A stretch of 64,000 nucleotides of DNA, taken from Vreelandella nanhaiensis. GTDB taxonomy: Bacteria; Pseudomonadota; Gammaproteobacteria; Pseudomonadales; Halomonadaceae. Where the stretch lies: NCBI RefSeq assembly GCF_003990185.1, contig NZ_RZHF01000009.1, positions 58,470 through 122,469 of the forward strand, given 5' to 3'. Shown one piece after another: positions 54,863 to 63,900 of this stretch. Position numbers and translations under genes: made by a program. Numbering within the stretch: the stretch's first letter is position 1; each line of letters starts with the position of its first letter. The notes beneath the pieces were generated by a model. It was not told where the DNA came from. It ran no database searches and saw nothing but the letters and a program-made list of their open reading frames with translations.

Positions 54863-55567
54863 ATGCCCGCGCCTTTACCCCCTTCCCTTTTTATGCTTTC
54901 CCGGCGGCAGTTTCTCGCAACTGCTGGCGCGTTGCTTGTGGGCGCAGGTTTAGGCATTCGTCCAACACCCGCGGCGGCGTATGACCCTCAGCGCTTGCGC
55001 CAAAGCATGCAACAAGCTTATGGGCAAACAGGCCTTGCGGTACTTGAAGAGTGGTTCGCCATGCTGGAGCGCTTGCGCGGCCAGGATATTCAAATGCAAT
55101 TGCGTGACGTTAACGACTTTTTTAACCGCCGTATTCGTTGGGTTGATGACATGGTGGTGTGGGGCCAGGAGGACTACTGGGCCACACCGCTTGAAGCGAT
55201 GGGCAACGGCCGTGGAGATTGCGAAGATTACTCCATTGCCAAGTATATCTCTCTAAAACAGCTCAACATTCCCGGTGAACGACTACGCATGATTTATGTT
55301 CGTGCCCGGATTGGGCGCAGCCAGATCACCCAAGCGCATATGGTGCTGGGTTACTACTCAACGCCTGATGCCGAACCGCTAGTACTCGATAATATCGTTT
55401 CATCCATTACGCCCGCTTCGCAGCGTACCGATCTTGACCCGTTATTCAGTTTTAATAGTGATGGCCTTTGGGCGGGCGATTCCGCGGAGTCGCGCGCCGA
55501 CCCGCTAGCCCGTCTCTCACGTTGGCGCAGCGTTATTGAGCGAATGAAAACGCAGGGTTTTATCTAA
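54863..55567 (+). CDS. lapG: Periplasmic cysteine protease LapG (transglutaminase-like)
   Basis: A 234-residue bacterial transglutaminase-like cysteine protease. The triad is C120 (GRGDCEDYSIAK), H159 (QAHMVLGYY) and D176 (LVLDNI); the spacing matches Pseudomonas LapG. In relatives it cuts the N-terminal retention module of the giant adhesin and releases it when c-di-GMP is low. The signal sequence has a twin-arginine-like motif, SRRQFLAT, before its hydrophobic core, unusual for LapG. Neither ATG (54863 or the in-frame 54893) has a clear ribosome site; the second would give a shorter, more typical signal. lapD follows after 14 bp. Confidence 0.92.
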   Translation: MPAPLPPSLFMLSRRQFLATAGALLVGAGLGIRPTPAAAYDPQRLRQSMQQAYGQTGLAVLEEWFAMLERLRGQDIQMQLRDVNDFFNRRIRWVDDMVVWGQEDYWATPLEAMGNGRGDCEDYSIAKYISLKQLNIPGERLRMIYVRARIGRSQITQAHMVLGYYSTPDAEPLVLDNIVSSITPASQRTDLDPLFSFNSDGLWAGDSAESRADPLARLSRWRSVIERMKTQGFI

Positions 55568-55581
55568 AAGGAATAGGCATT

Positions 55582-57480
55582 ATGTCGCTGATCAAACAGC
55601 TCTGGCTTGCCATCATCGCGCTGCTGTTGCTGTCGTTTATAGGCAGCCTTGCGATTAGCATTACGTCCAGTCGTGATTATATTGAGCAGGAAGTGCGCAT
55701 CAAGAATGAAGACAACGCCACTGCCCTTGCGCTCTCCATGAGCCAGCTCGACAAGGATATGGTCATTCTGGAACTTCTGATTTCAGCCCAGTTTGATACC
55801 GGCTACTACCGCCAGATTACCCTGCGCGATACGCAAGGCAATGTGCTGATCGGGCGTTCAGCCAGTGGCTACCAAGGCGATGTGCCGTCGTGGTTTCGCC
55901 AACTGATTAAATTTAACGTGCCCAGCGGCGTGGCGACCATTCAAGACGGCTGGCGGCAGTTTGGTACTCTTGAACTTGAAAGCCAGCACAGCTTTGCCTA
56001 TGGCACGCTATGGCGCAGCACATTAGAGCTGGCAGGCTGGTTTATACTCGCAGGCGTTATTAGCCTAGGGCTTGCCATGGTGATCGTACGCGGCGTTAAG
56101 CGCCCGCTGATGCGCGTGGTGGCTCAGGCTCAGGACATCAGTGCACAACGTTTCACCACCATTAGTGAGCCCCGCACGCTAGAGTTTCGCCAGCTCGCCA
56201 ACGCCATGAATCTGCTCTCTGCAAACGTGCGCCAGATGCTGAGCAACGAAAGCCAGAAACTTGATGAACTACGCCGCCGATTACAACACGATCGGGTAAC
56301 GGGCGCACTCAATCGCGACGTATTCATGGCCCGCTTTAATGCTCTGCTGGAAGGAGATGATGCACGCGCCAATGGACTAATTGTGATGGTTCGCGTGCGT
56401 AATCTGGACAAGCTCAATGAACGCTCAGGGCATCAAACCACCGATCTTCTGCTGCACACGCTGGTCACCGAGCTGACTGCGCTGGGTGAACATAGCGAAG
56501 CCCCGCTGATCGGGCGCCTGAACGGCAGCGATTTTGTCCTGCTTCTCCCCCTTGCAGATGACCTTGATACCTTGAAGACAAGCTTGCAGCACGCATTGGC
56601 ACACACCGCTGCTCAAGCAAATGATGTTGAGCTGCCTGCCGCGATAGCCCCTTACTCTGCTAGCGACCAGCGGGGTGCTCTGCTTGCCACACTGGATGAT
56701 GCCCTGGCCGAAGCGGAAAGTGACAGCGTGCATCACCGTATTGTTATTCGCCAACACCAGCGACGCTCCCTGTTTAGCACCCATGTCGACTGGCGCAGTG
56801 CGCTGGACAAGGCTATTGCCAAAGGGCCGCAGCTGGCTTACTTTCCGGTGGTCGATGCTCAGAACCAGATACTTCATCATGAGTGCCCGGCCCGCTTGGA
56901 GTTGAACCAACAGTGGCAAGCGGCGGGCGTCTTTATTCCTTGGGTAACGCGGTTTGGGTTAGAGCCGGTGCTAGACCTTGCCGTTGCCAAAGCAGCCCTG
57001 GCACAGCTAGAAAAAGCGCCCAACCACCGCCTGGGTATCAATCTTTCAATTGCTTCTATTACCAATGCGCAGTTTGTCACTGAACTTCGTTCACTGCTTG
57101 AAGCAGCACCTTCGCTGGCAGGTAAACTTTGTTTTGAGGTGCCGGCTACGTTAAATACACAGGCTCTGGCTAGCCTGCGCGGCCTATGCAATACGCTTCG
57201 TCCCTTAGGCTGCCAGTTCGGCATCGAACATGTGGGCGCGGACTTTACAAAGCTCGCCGACCTGCATGATGTGGGGCTTTCCTATCTCAAGGTAGACAGC
57301 AGCTTGATTCGGGGATTGGATACCTCCAACGAGCAGCAAACCATCGTGCGGGGAATGGCAACACTGTGTCACTCGCTGGGTATTCAAGTAATTGCGGAAG
57401 GTGTCACTGAGCCGCAGGAACTAATGTATGCCTTCTTAAGTGGCATGGACGGCGTTACCGGCCCAGGCGTCCGCCTTTAA
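55582..57480 (+). CDS. lapD: c-di-GMP receptor LapD (degenerate GGDEF/EAL)
   Basis: A 632-residue inner-membrane receptor. It has an N-terminal helix, a periplasmic LapD/MoxY domain (residues ~25-150, with the conserved Trp region GDVPSWFRQL), a second helix, a HAMP segment, then GGDEF and EAL domains. The GGDEF site reads NGSDF and the EAL site reads ECP, so neither synthesis nor hydrolysis is expected and c-di-GMP is only bound. In relatives the c-di-GMP-bound form sequesters LapG and keeps the adhesin on the surface. AAAGGAATAG precedes the ATG. Confidence 0.93.
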   Translation: MSLIKQLWLAIIALLLLSFIGSLAISITSSRDYIEQEVRIKNEDNATALALSMSQLDKDMVILELLISAQFDTGYYRQITLRDTQGNVLIGRSASGYQGDVPSWFRQLIKFNVPSGVATIQDGWRQFGTLELESQHSFAYGTLWRSTLELAGWFILAGVISLGLAMVIVRGVKRPLMRVVAQAQDISAQRFTTISEPRTLEFRQLANAMNLLSANVRQMLSNESQKLDELRRRLQHDRVTGALNRDVFMARFNALLEGDDARANGLIVMVRVRNLDKLNERSGHQTTDLLLHTLVTELTALGEHSEAPLIGRLNGSDFVLLLPLADDLDTLKTSLQHALAHTAAQANDVELPAAIAPYSASDQRGALLATLDDALAEAESDSVHHRIVIRQHQRRSLFSTHVDWRSALDKAIAKGPQLAYFPVVDAQNQILHHECPARLELNQQWQAAGVFIPWVTRFGLEPVLDLAVAKAALAQLEKAPNHRLGINLSIASITNAQFVTELRSLLEAAPSLAGKLCFEVPATLNTQALASLRGLCNTLRPLGCQFGIEHVGADFTKLADLHDVGLSYLKVDSSLIRGLDTSNEQQTIVRGMATLCHSLGIQVIAEGVTEPQELMYAFLSGMDGVTGPGVRL

Positions 57481-57514
57481 TTTTCTAAAGCAAACGGGCC
57501 CAAGCGACGGCGCT

Positions 57515-57835
57515 CTAGATCGTGTCGTCGTCGCTTAACAGCCCCACATCATTTTTCGCCCGCAGCGATTGGCGCTCCATTACTTTCCGTTGCGCCGGGG
57601 CAGGCAGATCTGTAAAGGAAATAATTCCCTTCTCCAGCAGCACTGCCAAAATATCTTCTACAACCCGTACAAATGCCAAGTCAGAGGCGAGGAAGTTCGC
57701 TGCCGATCCTGGCTGGCTGGCAAGAAATGCCAACACTTCTGGCGAATCAGGCGAGATGGATTCAGCACACTCAAGGGATCGCTCTTTACTGAGCATGACA
57801 ACCTCTCCCTGGGTATTACGTTTGATGTAGAACAT
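57515..57835 (-). CDS. Small conserved protein of unknown function next to lap genes
   Basis: A 106-residue acidic protein starting MFYIKRNTQGEVV with AGGGAG five bases upstream. The middle LAFVRVVEDILAVLLEKGIISFTDLPAPAQRKVMER and an acidic end (LLSDDDTI) resemble a small pseudomonad family that databases often label tryptophan synthase subunit beta-like; the label has no mechanistic basis, since 106 residues cannot hold that PLP enzyme. No signal peptide or membrane helix. It converges on lapD and follows the adhesin gene on its strand only as a separate unit. A role in adhesion is possible from position alone. Confidence 0.75.
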   Translation of the reverse strand: MFYIKRNTQGEVVMLSKERSLECAESISPDSPEVLAFLASQPGSAANFLASDLAFVRVVEDILAVLLEKGIISFTDLPAPAQRKVMERQSLRAKNDVGLLSDDDTI

Positions 57836-57900
57836 AATTGCTCCCTATGAAAGTAAAAACGGTAAATAAGTGTCCATAGATACATTAAGCAGGATAGAAC

Positions 57901-57923
57901 AAGGCCGCCCAATGGGCGGCCTT
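57901..57923 (-). terminator. Hairpin terminator of the giant adhesin gene
   Basis: Perfect 10-bp stem AAGGCCGCCC / GGGCGGCCTT with a 3-base loop, 21 bp behind the adhesin stop. On the - strand the following bases are GTTCT, so the U-tract is short. The hairpin also lies just upstream of the small gene's leader (57836-57900). Confidence 0.62.
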
Positions 57924-57943
57924 GTAGTTGCTATATAGCTAGC

Positions 57944-60900
57944 TTAGTCAATACTCAGCTTGCCGTTTTGTAGCATTTCCTGAATAACATCGCTCTCATT
58001 AACACCACTGCTCGCCAAGCTGTCAAAACCCTGTCCCTGCAAATGAATGACTTGATCAGCATTGCCAATTTTTCTATCAAGTTCACCGGTAGAACTAATA
58101 TAAAGCCAGGTTTCTCCAGCATCCTCTTTTGCTATGATATAGTCAGCTATATTCTCTTCGCTTTCACCTTGGAGTAGGTCGCCCAAATTAAGCTTGTTCT
58201 CACCTTTGCCAAAGTCGGTGACTACATCAACTGCTGGCGCGCCTAATACGCCTTGGTCACCATTTTGCCAAACGAAGGTATCATTTCCCTCCCCCCCAGT
58301 CAGAGTATCATTACCCGACCCACCAAACAGGAAGTCGTCGCCGTCTCCTCCGATTAACAGATCACTACCTACACCTCCGAACAGCTCATCACTGCCACTA
58401 CCGCCCATTAGTGTATCGTTAACCTCAGTGCCCTCCACCTTTCCACCTGCAACAGGCGCCAATAGAATATCGCCTACCTTATTCACTTGTATAAAGAGGT
58501 CACTATTTTGTGATGCGGCCTCTGTTACGATCACATGCTGGAATTCGCCGATGTTTTCAATGATCGTTGTTCCAGTGGCAAAGCCACCTTCGCCCACTTG
58601 AGCATAATTTTCGTCATACGCAATCCAACGTCCCGAAGTGCCCGTTCCATTTGAAGTAAACGTAAAGGTATCGGTTGGCTCCACTAACTGAAATAGCAAT
58701 TCTTGGGTGTTACTATCATTCTTATTTGAAGTGTTATCTTTGGATGGAGATACGCCATAGCCATGTTCAGTAAGCAGAAGTTTGGTGTTGTAATGGTTAG
58801 TATTTCCCTTAGCCGCAAAAGCATTATGTGCATCGCCATTTTTCGCCAATACATCAGCAATCGGGTACACAATATCCGTATTGTGATCTGGGTAGTCCAA
58901 GACAACCGGTGCATCAATCATTACGTTAGCAGTAGCGCTACCGGTTGCAGTATCGATACCTGATAACGGCTTACCCTCTCCATCCACCTCTGTCGATATC
59001 GCTTCTGCCGTCAGGGTAAAATCATCGGCATCAGTTGCGACTTCCAACGTTAACTGAATATCATGCAGCGACTCTTTGCTGGGATTGCTAATTACCCAGT
59101 CGCCGCTCTCTGTTTGAGAAAGGATGACTCCCTCAGGCCCATTAGTTAATACAAGCGTCGCCCCTCCCGGCACGCCTTTCAGCGTGACACCCGATAGCAC
59201 TTCGCTGCCATCCGTATCGGTAAGCGCTGCAGACAGTTCAACCGTAAATTTCTGGTAGCTTTCTCCAGCCACCATCTCAATTTCTGTGCGGTCATTTGAG
59301 GCGGTATGAGTCGTTCCGTCTGCGTAGATGACACCTTCAAGCTGATTGCTTACTTGACCGACCAGATAACCTTGTTTGCTACCAGAAGAGTAGGAAACAC
59401 GAACCCCATCTAGTGTATTAACGCTGGTTGCCGAATTGTTATTCGTGCTCCATGTAACTTGATAGTTGTAACCCTCTTCTTGAGCGACAAAAATATAGTC
59501 TTTCTTCGCATCGCTTGTCGCTTGTGCTCGATTACCAGCCAAAGAGTCCAGATTTTTCCAATTGCCATCTTGCATGTAGCCACTACCGGAATGCACAACA
59601 AATACATCTGCATAGCTATCGCTACCGCTGGCATTACCCTGGCCGTAATACTGTATAGCACCCGCGTTAGTAGTGCCCGGATGCGCTACTTCTGGAATGC
59701 TATCGCCTTTGGTCAACCATACGCGAACGCCATCGCCAACCTTAACAATTTGCCCATCTTGCACATCAAAGCCACCCGTTACACCACTACCGCCGTTAAC
59801 CTTGATAATTCTTTCACCCGTGCTGCCTTCGCTCTCCTCGGGTGTCACTACCATTGAAATTTGTGGGGCGTCTGCAACGGGGTTGATGTCGATCTTGAGC
59901 GTCGCTTCTTTACCTTCATTTAGCACATCTGTCGGCCTGAAAGAGAAATGCGCGTAATCTGACTGCTGATTACCCATGCCGCCGCCATGATAGCCATCAA
60001 AACCTGATTCGTTAGCCGCAGGCATAAAACGAAGCCCACCTGCATCAATTTGAGCTTTAGTGAAGTGGCTATTGTCCTCAGCACTCTGCCAACTTCCATC
60101 GGCAGCTTTGTATTGCAGTGTTCCTGCTTCAGGCAATCGAGTGATGGTCACACCCAGTTCTTCATCAGCAGAATCTGCATCTGAAATACTGAAGTCATTC
60201 CATCTGAGTACTAGCGCTGTATCTTCTTTACCAATCAGATGATTATCTTCAGCGACTGGTGCCAGGTTGACGCCGTAGTCACGGTCAGCCCCGACACTAT
60301 AGGGGTTACCCGCAGGGTCTTCACCGGACACTTCCGCAGTAATCTGGCTATTCTTGGCTAGCACTGCACCGGGCACGTAGATGCTGTAGACCAGGTTGCC
60401 GTCTTCGTTAGCGGTAACTTGGCCGGTGTAGGTCGTCACATTGCCGCTCTCGCCTATGGTCAGGGTGACAGTGTCATTCACTTGGGCGTCGCCACCCACG
60501 GTACCGGTCACTCTAATATTGCCTTGAGCCTCTTCGCCATTAACCACATTATCACCGGCAATGCTGTCGATGGTGATGGTGGCCTCGGGAGCCACATTGG
60601 CAACGCCTTTTTCATCCTGAGCACTGCTGCTGTTGTTTAAGGTATCAACGACCGTTACCGTTACACTAACTGTTGTCGTTCCTTCAGACACAGGGACTTG
60701 AACACGTAGGCCATTATCCAAATCACTCTGCGTCACAGTTCGACTCAAAATCGGCTCACCAGTCGTATTAGAAGTAACGACAAGGGAGTCTCCTACCCTG
60801 GTAGCTCCGCCAAGTTGAATATATGCTTCAACATGATTTTCAGTACCTGCGGCTACTTCTTCTACATTATAAATACCATCTTCCCCTGCCCCCAGAAGCT

Positions 60901-63900
60901 CAACAGTTACATTGGGCCCCAGATCATCGGGCACCGGGCTCTGAGTGGAAGGCTCTCCGATCACTACATCTACTACACTACTCTCATTGCCTGCTTCATC
61001 CACTACTTTGTATTGGAAACCAGACTGCGGCACTGTCTTATAGTCAATAGCAGTTAAATAGTAATCGCTGCTGTCAGTAGGTTCTTGACCGCTCACGCCG
61101 TCAGCATATGGTTTGGCGGTAAAGCGCAGCTGATCAAAAATTACGCCTTCAAGCGTGAAACTTTGATCGCTATAACCATGGCCCGGTGTAAAATCAACCG
61201 GTACACCATTTAAGGTAGCGCCATTAGTACCGCTAAATGTCCACTCGCCTACTTTTTCACCGTTTAGATAAGCCGCAACAGCGCCTACTTCTCCTTCACT
61301 GTCGATTAAGTTGGCTACACTAATGCTAGCCTCACCAACCGGACGCTTGAAGTCAAAGATCATTGTTTCTGAGTTTTCGCCGCGATAGGCCAACTGATCA
61401 GGCTTCTGCAGCTGCTCGCCCGTGTTATCTCTAATCCCTAACTTGCCACTGGAAACATTTAGCAAATCTGTGCTTTTAGTGCCATTCAGGTTATAGGAAT
61501 AAACGTCAACCCCGTGTGAAAACCATTCAGACAAGGTCCTGCCACTTACTGTACTAGCCTCTATCCCCTGCATCGCTTCTTTAAGCTGATCCTGCGTAAC
61601 TGACCAATAGAGAGCGCCCTCGGTGTTGAACTCGCTATTAATTGTTGCTAGTTGGTAGCCATCGCCTGTATTTAAATAAAGCGATCCAAAATTAGGCAAC
61701 GATGTGAGTACAAACGTCAAATCCTCTTCAGGAGATTCTCCATTTATCCCCCCTAAAGATGGCTCATTTTCATCAATAACAGGCGTTTGCTCTAATTCTC
61801 CAGAGAGTAATAGAGAGACTCCACCTCCAACGGCAAACGACTTGAATAACAGCGGATTCAACTCCTTAATAATGTCATTGCCATCGTAAATATTTGCCGT
61901 TGTTAAAACCGGGTCTGCGATGGGGGCGGTAGTGTCCACCAATATATGATCACTTCCTTCACTGCCCAGGTTGCCCGCTTCATCGGCGTAGCTCGCGTCC
62001 GCAATGCTGGCACTGGCGTTACCGTTGTAGCCGTCAGTGGCGACCACGGTGCCGGTCCAGATGGTGCTGTCGCTACCTTGGGTTAGTTCACCCATCAGCT
62101 CCAAACCGTTCAGGACCAGCAGGTCAGCGACCTGCCCTGCTGTAAGCGGCTCGCCACCCTCGGTGCCGTAGGCTACTTCGCTAAAGTCGATAGTAATGCC
62201 GGTTTCTTGACCCTCAGCTAACGGTGCACCCTCAGCGTCCAGTGTAACGCTGACTATCGGGGCATCCAGGTCGACGCCGTAGCCGTGTTCGGTGGTGGTG
62301 GCGTATGGGTTGCCTGCGGCGTCTTCGCCGGTGACTTTTGCAATGATTTGGCTATTGTCAGCCAGTACGCCACCAGCCACGTCGATGGCGTAGGTCAGGT
62401 TGCCATTCTCGTCAGCCGTGACCTGGCCTTCGTAAGTACTCTCACCCACGCTCAGGGTGACGGTGTCGCCCGCCTGGGCATCGCCGCCCACCCTGCCGGT
62501 CACGGTGATGGTCTGGGTAGCTTCGTCGCCGTTGATTACGTTGTCTCGGGCGATGTCATCGACGCTGATGGTGGCTTCAGGTGCTGAGTTAGCAACACCT
62601 TTTTCATCTTCAGCTCTATTGCTGTTATTGTCAGCATCTGTAACCGTAGCGATAACGTTGACAAAGGTCGTTTCCGCAGAAACTGGCACTTGAATGCTCA
62701 CACCATTGTCTAAATCTTCTTGGGTGATCGCACGATTCAAAATTGGCTCGTCGGAGGTATTCGAACTAACAACCAGTAAATCTCCTATTTGACTAGTTCC
62801 GCCTAATTCAATGCGTGCCTCTACATGATCTTTAGTGCCCTCTGCTATTTCTTGAACGTTATAAACGTCATCTTCGCCAGCGCCTAAAAGCTCAACAGTG
62901 ACTTCAGGACCCAAGTCATCGGGAACAGCGCTCTGGGTTGCGGGCTCTCCAATCAGGACATCGACCACATCGCTTTCATTACCGGCGTTATCCATAACTT
63001 TGTACTGGAAGCCAGCCTGCGGAACTTCTTTATACTGGATAGAGGTTAAAAAATAATCACTACTATCGGTAGGCACCTGCCCTGTAACGCCATCTGCATA
63101 GGGCTTGGCAGTAAAACGAAGCTGATCAAAAATCACCCCCTCTAGTGTAAAGCTTTCATTGCTGTAGCCATTACCAGGGGTAAAGTCGACATTGACCCCA
63201 TTTAAAGTAGCGCCTTCTACACCACTAAAGGTCCATTCACCCACTTTCTCACCATTGAGATAAGCAGCGACTGAGCCAACTTCGCCTTCACTGGCAATTA
63301 AGTTAGCGACACTGACGCTAGCCTCACCAACTGGGCGTTGGAAATCGAAAATTAGTGTTTCGGAATTTTCATTACGATGGCCTAGCTGCTCGGGCTTTTC
63401 TAATTGATTGCCAGTGTTATCAGCAACACCTAACCGTCCATCCGACGCTACATTAAGCAACTCTGCACTTTTAGTTCCATCTAGATTATAAGAGTAAATA
63501 TCGACGTTATCGTCAGACTGCCAATCTTGTAAGGTTCGGCCGCTCAATGTACTAGCATCTACCCCTTGCATAGCTGCTATAAGCTGCTCTTCGTTGACTG
63601 CCCAGTAAAGCGTATCAACAGTAGTAAACTCACTATTAGTTGTCGCTAACTCGTAGCCATCACCTGTATTCAAGTAGAGGGAGCCAAACTCAGGCAGCGA
63701 AGTAAGAACAAACGTTAAATCTTCTTCATCAGAATTTTCATCAAAACCGCCAAACGCAGGATTAACCTCATCAACAACTGGTGTTTGCTCATATTCACCT
63801 GAGACTTGATCTACGCCTCCCCCCACCGTAAACGCTTTAAACAGCACTTGATTAGCGTCATTAATGGTGCCGTTGCCATCATAAAGGTCAGCGGTTGTCT

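Noticed and set aside
58270..58415. Short repeated units that could look like a CRISPR-type array
   Set aside because: They translate in frame as RTX calcium-binding nonapeptides of the adhesin.
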